A stretch of 64,000 nucleotides of DNA, taken from positions 19,855,501 through 19,919,500 of the forward strand of contig CM028899.1 in NCBI GenBank assembly GCA_016801885.1, read 5' to 3'. A model generated the notes under the pieces. That model searched no databases and had not been told where the DNA came from. It worked only from the letters and a program-made list of their open reading frames with translations. Below are positions 15,001 through 27,600 of the stretch, piece by piece; position 1 is the stretch's first letter, and every line of letters starts with the position of its first letter. This DNA is from Toxotes chatareus (lineage: Eukaryota > Chordata > Actinopteri > Toxotidae). A program made the position numbers and the translations under genes.

Positions 15001-17843
15001 GTCATAGTATAGTATGGCATCAAAATCGGCCAAAAAAAGTCATACTTTAGTATGACCTCAAAATGTGCCAAAAAAACGTCATAGTATAGTATGGCATCAT
15101 AATCGGCCAAAAAAAGTCATACTTTAGTATGACCTCAAAAAGTCATAAAAAAACGTCATAGTATAGTATGGCATCAAAATTGGCTAAAAAAAGTCATACT
15201 TTAGTATGATCTCAAAATGTCATAAAAAAACGTCATAGTATAGCATGGCATCAAAATGGGCCAAAAAAAGTCATTCTTTAGTTTGACCTCAAAATGTCAT
15301 AAAAAACGTCATAGTATAGCATGGCATCAAAATGGGCCAAAAAAAGTCATACTTTAGTTTGACCTCAAAATGTCATAAAAAACGTCATAGTATAGTATGG
15401 CATCAAAATGGGCCAAAAAAAGTCATACTTTAGTATGACCTCAAAATGTCATAAAAAACGTCATAGTATAGCATGGCATCAAAATCGGCCAAAAAAAGTC
15501 ATACTTTAGTATGACCTCAAAATGTGCCAAAAAACGTCATAGTATAGTATGGCATCAAAATGGGCCAAAAAAAGTCATACTTTAGTATGACCTCAAAATG
15601 TCATAAAAAACGTCATAGTATAGTATGGCATCAAAATGGGCCAAAAAAAGTCATACTTTAGTATGACCTCAAAAAGTCATAAAAAACGTCATAGTATAGT
15701 ATGGCATCAAAATAGGCCAAAAAAAGTCATACTTTAGTATGACCTCAAAATGTGCCAAAAAACGTCATAGTATAGTATGGCATAAAATCGGCCAAAAAAA
15801 GTCATACTTTAGTATGACCTCAAAAAGTCATAAAAAACGTCATAGTATAGTATGGCATCAAAATGGGCCAAAAAAAGTCATAGTATAGTATGGCATCAAA
15901 ATGGGCCAAAAAAAGTCATTATTTAGTATGACCTCAAAATGTCATAAAAAACGTCATAGTATAGTATGGCATCAAAATGGACCAAAAAAAGTCATACTTT
16001 AGTATGACCTCAAAATGTGCCAAAAAATGTCATAGTATAGTATGGCATCAAAATGGGCCAAAAAAAGTCATACTTTAGTATGACCTCAAATTGTCATAAA
16101 AAACGTCATAGTATAGTATGGCATCAAAATTGGCCAAAAATAGTCATACTTTAGTATGACCTCAAAATGTGCCAAAAAACGTCATAGTATAGTATGGCAT
16201 CAAAATGGGCCAAAAAAATTCATACTTTAGTATGACCTCAAAATGTCATAAAAAACGTCATAGTATAGCATGGCATCAAAATCGGCTAAAAAAAGTCATA
16301 CTTTAGTATGACCTCAAAATGTCATAAAAAACGTCATAGTATAGCATGGCATCAAAATGGGCCAAAAAAAGTCATACTTTAGTATGACCTAAAAATGTCA
16401 TCAAAAACGTCATAGTATAGTATGGCATCAAAATTGGCCAAAAAAAGTCATACTTTAGTATGACCTCAAAATGTGCCAAAAAACGTCATAGTATAGTATG
16501 GCATCAAAATGGCCCAAAAAAAGTCATACTTTAGTATGACCTCAAAATGTCATAAAAAACGTCATAGTATAGTATGGCATCAAAATGGGCCAAAAAAAGT
16601 CATACTTTAGTATGAAAAGTCATACTTTAGTATGACCTCAAATGACCTCATAAAAAACGCATAGTAGTATAGTATGGCATCAAAATGGGCCAAAAAAAGT
16701 CATACTTTAGTATGCCCTCAAAAAGTCATAAAAAACGTCATAGTATAGTATGGCATCAAAATGGGCCAAAAAAAGTCATACTTTAGTATGACCTCAAAAA
16801 GTCATAAAAAACGTCATAGTATAGTATGGCATCAAAATGGGCCAAAAAAAGTCATACTTTAGTATGACCTCAAAATGTCATAAAAAACGTCATAGTATAG
16901 TATGGCATCAAAATGGGCCAAAAAAATTCATACTTTAGTATGACCTCAAAATGTCATAAAAAAACGTCATAGTATAGTATGGAATCAAAATTGGCAAAAA
17001 AAAGTCATACTTTAGTGTGACCTCAAAATGTGCCAAAAAACGTCATAGTATAGTATGGCATCAAAATGGGCCAAAAAAAGTCATACTTTAGTATGACCTC
17101 AAAATGTCATAATAAACGTCATAGTATAGTATGGCATCAAAATCGGCCAAAAAAAGTCATACTTTAGTATGACCTCAAAATGTGCAAAAAAATGTCATAG
17201 TATAGTATGGCATCAAAATCGGCCAAAAAAAGTCATACTTTAGTATGACCTCAAAATGTCATAAAAAACGTCATAGTATAGCATGGCATCAAAATGGGCC
17301 AAAAAAAGTCATACTTTAGTATGACCTCAAAATGTCATAAAAAATGTCATAGTATAGCATGGCATCAAAATGGGCCAAAAAAAGTCATACTTTAGTATGA
17401 CCTCAAAATGTCATAAAAAACGTCATAGTATAGCATGGCATCAAAATGGGCCAAAAAAAGTCATACTTTAGTATGACCTCAAAATGTCATAAAAAAATTT
17501 CATAGTATAGCATGGCATCAAAATCGGCCAAAAAAAGTCATACTTTAGTATGACCTCAAAATGTCATAAAAAACGTCATAGTATAGTATGGCATTAAAAT
17601 GGGCCAAAAAAAGTCATACTTTAGTATGACCTCAAAATCGGCCAAAAAAAAGTCATACTTTACTATGATCTCAAAATGTGCCAAAAAACGTCATAGTATA
17701 GTATGGCATCAAAATGGGCCAAAAAAAAGTCATACTTTAGTATGACCTCAAAATGTCATAAAAAACGTCATAGTATAATATGACATCAAAATGGGACAAA
17801 AAAAGTCATACTTTAGTATGACCTCAAAATGTCATAAAAAACA
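1..17843. repeat. Satellite array, ~75-bp dimeric unit (left block)
   Basis: Uninterrupted tandem array from the first base of the window. The unit is about 75 bp and splits into two related halves of about 37 bp. Half A begins GTCATACTTTAGTATGACC and ends in a stretch like TCAAAATGTCATAAAAAA. Half B begins GTCATAGTATAGTATGGC and ends like TCAAAATGGGCCAAAAAA. Units differ mainly in the length of the A-runs, in point variants (TGTCAT versus TGTGCC, TGGGCC versus TCGGCC, AGTATGG versus AGCATGG) and in occasional half-unit losses. The array is AT-rich and non-coding. Chance open frames of 60-109 codons repeat the same 25 residues because 75 is a multiple of three. It extends beyond the left edge, so its full length is unknown. 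Because it sits just upstream of an internal RAB3GAP2 exon, it is inferred to lie within an intron of that gene. Confidence 0.98.
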
Positions 17844-18588
17844 TCAATCAATCAATCAATCAATATCTTTATTTTTCCCCTGGGGGGCAATTCAAGGCAC
17901 ATGAACATTTACACACAACAGAAAAATAGCATGGAATTAAAAGAGGGGAAAGAATAAACAATAAACAATAGAATTAAAACTCAGAATGTGCTGTGATAGC
18001 AGGTTAGAGTGTTAACAGTGTGCTGGGAGGGAATCACAGTTCGAGAGGAGTGAGTGGGTGGGTGCGTGGGGGGGCAGGGATTGCAGTGAGTTGCGGAGCA
18101 GCACAGCTCTGGGAATGAAGGTTTTTCTTCTCCTTTGAGTCCTGCATCTGGGGCAGCGGAGCCGGCGACCTGAGGGGAGCCATATGAACGCTGGGAACAA
18201 GGCGTGTGAGGGGTCTTGCAAGATTCTGTGTGCTGTCTTCAGTGTCTGCTGCTCACACACTGTATTCAGTGATCTGAGTGGAAGACCAATGATTTTAGAG
18301 AAGACCTTGACTGTGTTCTGTAGACGGTTCCTGTTCTGAAGAGAGATGGAGTGCAACCAGCAGGTTATAGAGAATGTCCTGACACTCTCTATGAAGGAGT
18401 GGTAGAATGTTCTCAGTATGGTGCTGTTGACCCCAAAGGAGTTAAGTTTTCTCAGTAGGTACTGTCGCTGCTGGCATCTTCTGAGGATCTCCTCGGTGTT
18501 AGCAGTGAAAGTGAAGTAGTTGTCAAATATTGTTCCCAGATATTTGTACTGGATTGTGCTGACAGATGTTGTAGCCAGTTCCCTCTGC
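17844..18588 (-). mobile_element. 5'-truncated non-LTR retrotransposon (LINE) inside the satellite
   Basis: This block interrupts the satellite and reads as a LINE on the minus strand. Its 3' end lies at the left: a short ATCA repeat tail (17842-17863), then an AATAAA-like stretch. On the minus strand an open frame from about 18560 to the stop at 18012 encodes the C-terminal part of a reverse transcriptase protein: the YLGTIF motif after the palm, then the thumb-like region, then a segment reading LPSGRRLRCPRC. The same LPSGRRLR motif occurs in the LINE at 23.6-25.6 kb, so both belong to the L2/Rex1/CR1-like group of fish LINEs, but the two are clearly different families. The palm and endonuclease are missing. 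It is a dead 5'-truncated copy of about 745 bp. A target-site duplication was not clear. Confidence 0.85.
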
Positions 18589-21500
18589 TAGTATACTATG
18601 GCATCAAAATCGGCATAAAAAAGTCATACTTTAGTATGACCTCAAAATGTGCCAAAAAACGTCATAGTATAGTATGGCATCAAAATGGGCCAAAAAAAGT
18701 CATACTTTAGTATGACCTCAAAATGTGCAAAAAAACGTCATAGTATAGTATGGCATCAAAATCGGCCAAAAAAAGTCATACTTTAGTATGACCTCAAAAT
18801 CGGCCAAAAAAAGTCATACTTTAGTATGACCTCAAAATGTCATAAAAAATGTCATAGTATAGTATGGAATCAAAATTGGCCAAAAAAAGTCATACTTTAG
18901 TATGACCTCAAAATGTGCCAAAAAACGTCATAGTATAGTATGGAATCAAAATCGGCAAAAAAAGTCATACTTTAGTATGACCTCAAAATGTCATAAAAAA
19001 AGTCATAGTATAGTATGACCTCAAAATGTGCCAAAAAACGTCATGGTATAGTACGGCATCAAAACGGGCCAAAAAAAGTCATACTTTAGTATGACCTCAA
19101 AATGGGCCAAAAAAAGTCATACTTTAGTATGACCTCAAAATGATGAAAAAAAAAAAAAACGTCATAGTATAGTATGGCATCAAAATCGGCCAAAAAAAGT
19201 CATACTTTAGTATGACCTCAAAATGTGGCAAAAAAAAAAGTCATACTTCACCTCAAAATGTGATAAAAAAACGTCATAGTATAGTATGGCATCAAAATGG
19301 GCCAAAAAAAGTCATACTTTAGTATGACCTCAAAATGTCATAAAAAACGTCATAGTATAGTATGGCATCAAAATGGGCCAAAAAAAGTCATACTTTAGTA
19401 TGACCTCAAAATGTGCAAAAAAACGTCATAGTATAGTATGGCATCAAAATCGGCCAAAAAAAGTCATACTTTAGTATGACCTCAAAATGTGCAAAAAAAT
19501 GTCAATAGTATAGTATGGCATCAAAATCGGCAAAAAAAAGTCATACTTTAGTATGACCTCAAAATGTGCCAAAAAACGTCATAGTATAGTATGGCATCAA
19601 AATCGGACAAAAAAATTCATCCTTTAGTATGACCTCAAAATGTCATAAAAAACGTCATAGTATAGTATAGCATCAAAATCGGACAAAAAAAGTCATACTT
19701 TAGTATGACTTCAAAATGTCATAAAAAACGTCATAGTATAGTATGGCATCAAAATGGGCCAAAAAAAAGTCATACTTTAGTATGACCTCAAAATGTCATA
19801 AAAAACGTCATAGTATAGCATGGCATCAAAATCGGCCAAAAAAAGTCATACTTTAGTATGACCTCAAAATGTCATAAAAAACGTCATAGTATAGCATGGC
19901 ATCAAAATGGGCCAAAAAAAGTCATACTTTAGTTTGACCTCAAAATGTCATAAAAAACGTCATAGTATAGCATGGCATCAAAATGGGCCAAAAAAAGTCA
20001 TACTTTAGTTTGACCTCAAAATGTCATAAAAAACGTCATAGTATAGCATGGCATCAAAATGGGCCAAAAAAGTCATACTTTAGTTTGACCTCAAAATGTC
20101 ATAAAAAACGTCATAGTATAGCATGGCATCAAAATCGGCCAAAAAAAGTCATACTTTAGTATGACCTCAAAATGTCATAAAAAACGTCATAGTATAGTAT
20201 GGCATCAAAATGGGCCAAAAAAAGTCATACTTTAGTATGACCTCAAAATGTCATAAAAAACGTCATAGTATAGTATGGCATCAAAATGGGCCAAAAAAAG
20301 TCATACTTTAGTATGACCTCAAAATGTGCAAAAAAACGTCATAGTATAGTATGGCATCAAAATCGGCCAAAAAAAGTCATACTTTAGTATGACCTCAAAA
20401 TGTCATAAAAAACGTCATAGTATAGCATGGCATCAAAATGGGCTAAAAAAAGTCATACTTTAGTATGACCTCAAAAAGTCATAAAAAACGTCATAGTATA
20501 GTATGGCATCAAAATCGGCCAAAAAAAAGTCATATTTTACTATTATTTCAAAATGTGCCAAAAAACGTCATAGTATAGTATGGCATCAAAATGGGCCAAA
20601 AAAAGTCATACTTTAGTAAGACCTCAAAAAGTCATAAAAAACGTCATAGTATAGTATGGCATCAGAATTGGCCAAAAAACGTCATAGTATAGTATGGCAT
20701 CAAAATGGGCCAAAAAAAGTCATGCTTTAGTATGACCTCAAAATGTGCCAAAAAAACGTCATGTATAATATGGCATCAAAATCGGCCAAAAAAAATCTCA
20801 TAGTATAGTATGGCATCAGAATGGTCCAAAAAATGTGCCAAAAAACATCATAGTATAGTATGGTATCAAAATCAGCCAAAAACAGTCATACTTTAGTATG
20901 AACTCAAAAAGTCATAAAAAACGTCATAGTATAGTATGGCATCAAAATCGGCCAAAAAAAGTCATACTTTAGTATGACCTCAAAAATTCGTAAAAAACGT
21001 CATGGTATTGTATGGCATCAAAATGGGCCAAAAAAAGTCATACTTTAGTATGGCCTCAAAAAGTCATAAAAAACGTCATAGTATAGTATGGCATCAAAAT
21101 GGGCCAAAAAAAGTCATACTTTAGTATGACCTCAAAATGTCATAATAAACATTATAGTATAGTATGGCATCAAAATTGGCCAAAAAAAGTCATACTATAG
21201 TATGACCTCAAAATGTCATTAAAAGCGTCATAGTATAGTATGGCATCAAAATCGGCCAAAAAAAGTCATACTTTAGTATGACCTCAAAATGTGCAAAAAA
21301 ATGTCAATAGTATAGTATGGCATCAAAATCGGCCAAAAAAAGTCATACTTTAGTATGACCTCAAAATGTGCAAAAAAATGTCAATAGTATAGTATGGCAT
21401 CAAAATCGGCCAAAAAAAGTCATACTTTAGTATGACCTCAAAATGTGCCAAAAAACGTCATAGTATAGTATGGCATCAAAATCGGACAAAAAAATTCATC

Positions 21501-21614
21501 CTTTAGTTTGACCTCAAAATGTCATAAAAAACGTCATAGTATAGCATGGCATCAAAATGGGCCAAAAAAAGTCATACTTTAGTATGACCTCAAAATGTCA
21601 TAAAAAACATCATA
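18589..21614. repeat. Satellite array, ~75-bp dimeric unit (right block)
   Basis: Continuation of the same satellite after the LINE insertion. Units are more diverged here than in the left part. TCGGCC and TGTGCC variants are frequent, unit phase is sometimes lost, and units with AGCATGG together with AGTTTGACC occur in a cluster around 19820-20130. The last recognisable unit ends near 21614, followed by a short transition and GATTCTGATTCTGG at 21634-21650. The array edge is 75 bp upstream of the RAB3GAP2 exon starting at 21690. Greater decay towards the edge is the usual pattern for satellites kept uniform by unequal exchange. Confidence 0.97.
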
Positions 21615-21689
21615 CAGCCGTAAGACATCAAAATATGATTCTGATTCTGGTATGTGTGTGTTTGTTTGTGTCTGTGCGTGCACTTTCAG

Positions 21690-24600
21690 GTTGCTGTACG
21701 CTGGATACCGTCTGATGGGGGTGAACAGTGTGACCAGTCAGGGCTGGCAGCTCCACACCCAGCAGGTGTGTCTGTTAGATCCCATCACAGGAGCACTGAG
21801 GACAGTGAACATCCCCTTTCACCTGGCCCTCAGGTCGGTAAACAGACAGAGAAACACACACTTACATTAATTTTAAAGATGTTGTAGATTAGCTGTGGAA
21901 TTTTTAAAGGAATCAACTGACATTTTCATAAATGTTGAGACATAAGTGGGGCAGGGATACTTTTTATACTGAGACTTAGATTTGTTCATGACCTATTTAG
22001 GTTTTGGTTCCTGTTTGTAAGAATCACAGTTCTAGTAATATATCTGTATAGTATACCTCAGCTATAGAAATATCTTACTTTTTTCTTTTTCTTTTTAACT
22101 TAATTTACTCACTCACAACTCATGCACTCTATTTAAATACTGCTGAAGAATATTAAGGGAAATGGACTACAGGTTGAATTCAGGGCTCCCAGCAATCCAT
22201 CCAAACCCCTTCTTTGTGTGTGTCCTGTCCATTTCAGTGACAAGAAGAGCGAGCGAGCCAAAGATATGCACCTGTTAAAGAGACTGACTACTATACTAAG
22301 GAGCAGAGAGGTGGAGCCTGGTAAGAAATAACAAGAGTAGGAGCTAATTAGAGATATAGATATAACTTTATTAGATGAAAGAGGTTTGAATTTTTCTTCC
22401 TCTGTGTGTTAACTCACCTTTTATTTGCAGATATTTTGGAGAGCGAAGCCAAAAGTGTGCTGCTGGATATTAAACACCCTGCCATTAAAAAGCAGGTATG
22501 AGTCCAGATCAGTACAAATTTCCGCACACACTAATAGATGGGCTCAGTGTGTTCAGCAGTCAGTATTCCAACTGCAGTCTTTGTATTTCCTCCTAGGCTC
22601 TGGAGTCTCTGCTGTCAAATAAGAATGCTCCTGTCTCATGTCTTACTAACATCACAAGCACCTTATATGACTCTCTGAAGCAGCAAGGTATGTTTCAGTT
22701 CATTAGTAAGAGAAAACTAAAGTTGAACTGTCATGAACTGGTCGTCAGATTATTGCTCAGCTAAATGCCTGAGATGTTAGGTTGCTTTTCAGTGGTTGTG
22801 GAGAGAGTTCTTGCTTTATACGGCATATCATCCATACGTCAGCAGGTTTTCGCTCTTTATTTATGGTGCCTTGTTCCTGCATTACAGACCCTGAGGAAGT
22901 GGATACAGCATTACTCCAGCTCTGCTCTTCACAGCTGAAACTGCTTCAGCTCTACACTGGCATCCAGCAGCTGCACTCTGCTGCAGGCACAGAGGCCTGC
23001 TCTGAAAATGTGAGCACACATACACACACACACTTTGTTAATGGTACTCACATAAACTGTAATATATCATAATATGATACAGGCTAACCTGAAGTTAGTG
23101 GTAAATTTGCTGGTTAGGTCAGTGTTGTTATTGTTCCTCCTAACTCTTATGATAAGCACATGTAGCTGTGCTCTGATTTATGTTTTCTCTCCACTCCACA
23201 GGACTCCCTAGAAGGCATTAAGGATGAATTGTCCCGTGTTGGCCCCATCTTGCAACGCTACGCCCAGCTCACCTCCAGACCCAGCGTTTCTTTTGCTCAG
23301 GACTCCCCTGCCTCACCCCTGTCCGTCCAAGCCTTTCTCTCCCAGATGGAGTGCTCTGAGGATGGGGGGTTGAAGGTGATCCGCGGGGCTGAAACAGAAT
23401 GGAACCAGCTAGGTATGGCAACATAAGTGTGCTCACTTTATGCTGTGACTTTCACCCTGTGACCCTGATACACACACAGAATGAGCACTTAATTCTTAGT
23501 CTTGTAAATATTCAACCGGCCAATCATGTCGCAGCGCTGCAATGCATGAAATCCTGCAGATACAGGTCAGGAGCTTCAGTTAATGTTCACATCCAACATC
23601 AGAATGAGGGAAAAAATGTGATCTCAGTGGGTGTTTAAAGAGGCGAAGTACAGGTTTAGCAAGGAGGTGAGAGAAGCTAAACGACTGTCCTCTGAGAAGC
23701 TTCAACACCAGCTCTCAGCCAATGACACTGCCTCTGTCTGGAAAGGGCTCAGGCAGATCACCAACTTCAAGCCTAAAGCCCCCCACTCTGCCAACGACTC
23801 ACACCTCACCAACAGACTGAATGAGTTTTACTGCCGCTTTGAAAGACAATGGGACAGTCCTGACACCATCCCCCATGTCACCACCTACCAGCTCCAACCC
23901 AATAGCCCCTCCTCCCCCACCACAACTGCATCCCTCTCCATCCTGGAGAGAGATGTAAACAGACTCTTTAGGAGGCAGAATCCCCGCAAGGCAGCTGGTC
24001 CTGACTCCATCTCTCCATCCACCCTGAAGCACTGCGCCGATCAACTGTCTCCGGTGTTCACTAACATCTTCAACTCCTCACTGGAGACATGTCACGTGCC
24101 AGTCTGCTTCAAGACCTCCACCATCATCCCCATCCCCAAGAAACCAAGGATCACAGGACTTAATGACTACAGACCCGTCGCCCTGACCTCTGTAGTCATG
24201 AAGACTTTTGAGCGCCTCGTCCTGACCCACCTCAAGGCCATCACTGACCCACTCCTGGATCCCCTGCAGTTCGCCTACAGAGCCAACAGGTCTGTGGACG
24301 ATGCAGTAAACCTGGCCCTCCACTTCATCCTCCAGCACCTGGACTCTGCAGGAACCTACGCCAGGATCCTGTTTGTGGACTTCAGTTCCGCTTTCAACAC
24401 CATCATTCCGGCTCTGCTGCAGGACAAGCTCTCCCAGCTGAACGTGCCTGACTCCACCTGCAGGTGGATCACAGACTTCTTGTCAGACAGGAGGCAGCAT
24501 GTGAAGCTGGGAAAGCACATTTCTGATTCCCGGACCATCAACACCGGTTCCCCTCAAGGCTGCGTTCTTTCTCCTTTACTCTTCTCCCTGTACACCAACA

Positions 24601-27600
24601 GCTGTACCTCCAGTCACCAGTCTGTCAAGCTGCTGAAGTTTGCAGACGACACCACCCTCATTGGTCTCATCTCTGACGGGGATGAGTCTGCATACAGGTG
24701 GGAGATTGACCAACTGGTGTCCTGGTGCTCCAAAAACAACCTGGAGCTGAACACAGCAAAGACAGTGGAGATGGTGGTAGATTTTAGGAAGAACCCAGCC
24801 CCTCCTGCCCCCATCCTCCTGAGTGACTCCCCAGTCAACAGGGTGGAGTCCTTCACCTTCCTGGGAACCCTCATCACCCAGGACCTCAAATGGGAGCTGA
24901 ACATCAGCTCCCTCACCAAAAAGCCCACCAGAGGATGTACTTCCTCCGGCAGCTGAAGAAGTTCAACCTGCCGAGGTCAATGATGGTGCACTTCTACACC
25001 TCCATCATCGAGTCCATCCTCACCTCCTCCATCACCATCTGGTACGCTGCTGCCACTGCCAAGGACAAAGGAAGGCTGCAGCGTATCATCCACTCTGCTG
25101 AGAAGGTGATTGGCTGCAATCTGCCATCTCTCCAGGACCTGTACGCCTCCAGGACCCTGAGGCGTGCAGGTAAGATTGCAGCTGATCCCTCCCACCCTGG
25201 TCACAAACTCTTTGAGACACTTCCCTCCGGCAGGAGGCTGCGGTCCATCAAGACCAAAACCTCACGTCACAGGAACAGTTTCTTTCCCTCTGCCGCCACC
25301 CTCATCAACACAGCTCCCCCCCCCCCCCAAACAGCACAGACCCTCATTTCCCCAATACAGACTATGTTACATTAACATAATTCAGCTCTGTACTGTATGC
25401 GTTATATTATGCACTACATCCACTTTGCAACATTGCACATTATATTGTTATTATTTGTACAGACTTTCTTCCACTTAGTATTTTCCTCTTTCTCTTATTT
25501 TAGTATTAAAACTTTCTTTTCTTGTTCAAACTTGCACCAACAACACCACGGCAAATTCCTTGTATGTGTAACATACCTGGCAATAAAGTTTTCTGATTCT
25601 GATTCTGATTTGACTGTGACATGATTGTTGGTTTGAGTGCAGTCTGTCAGAGATCTCAAAGGAAAGTTTCCAACTGATGTTATATGCACCATGTTGTACA
25701 GTGAGTGTAATTCCTAAGTATAAAAAGTATAAAATCTAATTTGACTAATCTCATCTATGTCACACCTGTGGAATTTTATTGCATGTGGTGAGCACACCAC
25801 ACAAATCTAGACTCAGGACTTTGCACCTGTGTGTCTTTGCAGGGAACTTTCTGTTCTGGGGTTGTCTGTGTGGGAAAAGTCCACTCCATAAAGTCTGTGA
25901 CACACTACAGCAGGCTGGCATCAGTCCACAGCAGCTACTGGTAAGATGGAGTTAAAAAACTGATTGATTGACTGATGATTTAATCTTGTTACCCTTGCTA
26001 CAAAAGTACACCACAGGATAAAAAAAAAATCATTAGCTTCATTAACTCTTACTCACCAATCAAATGTTATTATGGTTTATAATAATCAAAATAACCATAC
26101 CACCAGCCTTTTGGTCAGTTCATTTTACCCAGTTAGTCCAACACTGGACATCGCATGGACATTTGAAGCATGGACTTTGAAGCAATGTATTTTTCTTGTT
26201 TTATTTTCTATAAGATTTCATTTTTAATTTTTCCTGTTTGTCTTCTGTCAGTCTCTGCTGCTGAACGTGTGGTTGCAAAGGGAGAAGGAGGTGCTACAGA
26301 AATCAGAGGAAACTGTTAGAAACCTACACACACTGCTCATCGCCCTCAGCAACATGGAAGGTGTGTGTTCTAGCCTTTTTGCACGTGTGTCTCTTTGATG
26401 GAGGACACATCATGTCTTAGCTTGGTTACAGTTCAAGTCAATAAAGAAGGCTGAGAAAAGAATTACCACTGATTCTTCTTCTCCTCAGGTGCAGTTGAAG
26501 AGTCGTGGGACCCCCAGTCTGTCTCCCCCTGGTGGCAGCAAGTTCGCTCCACATGCATCCAGTCCCATAATGCTGCCGCTGCTCTGCTGGCTGCCTTCGT
26601 CGCTCACCGTGCTGTTAAGGCTAGCATCACCAGCCAGGCTGACAGCAAGGTAGAGGAGTGTCGAAAACACACACACACACATATGCGTGAGCGCCCTCAT
26701 TTGGCCAAAATAGAAAAACTCAGTCAAATCATGCAGCACTGCAACAACAGCATGTGTTTCCTTCTTCTAGGCTTAATATTGTCAACCATTAAAAAGACAC
26801 TAACACTCGCTTGCTCTGTTTTATGTTTGTGTGACAGCTGCAGTCAGAGTGGGAGACGGTGTCCCTGGAGTTGGAGCAGTGGGTGGTGTGTGTTCGGCAG
26901 CTGGAGGATGTGCTGGTGCTGCAGACTCTGCTGTTGGTGCCTCCTCCTCAGGGAGCAGCAGGGGGCGCTGCAGCACAGTGCTCCGTCAAAACGCTGTTGG
27001 AGGGAGGCACTGGTAGGCCGCCTCAGGAATATTTCATGTCGCATGCCATTAGAGTGTTGACTGAAATAAGACACAATATCATATTTTTTATGTCTTTCTC
27101 TTCACATCTGTCTGTAAAGGTGGCATTGCCGACAGCGTCTCCAAGTGGGTTTTCAGGCAGAACATGGCCCCTGAGCGACTGAAGGAGATCCTCCAAAGGA
27201 GAGAAGACCAAGATGCAGATGACAAATTGCAGCAGAAGGCAGGAGAAGAAGGAAATGATGAGAAAGAGCAGAGCAAGGAGGACACAGACAGGACAGCAGG
27301 TCAGGACTAAGAAACATCTTGCAGCTGGACAAAACAGTGGTTTGGCCTTTGAAATACATATATTAGAATATTAAGTCACACATTGGTTCTCACATTAAAC
27401 AGCCTTAACTATAAGTTCATAAGTTTACACACTGAGCTGACATCTAAGTCTAACACTGTCCACTGCCTTTCCAGAGCTGATGGCGGCAGTGTGCCAGCGG
27501 TTCCCACACTCCCTCTCACCTGACCTGCTCTTCGCCCACTGCTGCTGGGAATACGTGGTGCAGTGGAACAAAGACCCAGAGGTGCACATACACACAAATG

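Noticed and set aside
1..17843. CRISPR-like regular repeats
   Set aside because: The DNA is vertebrate, the spacing has no unique spacers, and the whole unit repeats, so this is a satellite.
23799..25204. Several antisense open frames of 60-104 codons
   Set aside because: They are shadows of the LINE reverse transcriptase frame on the opposite strand.
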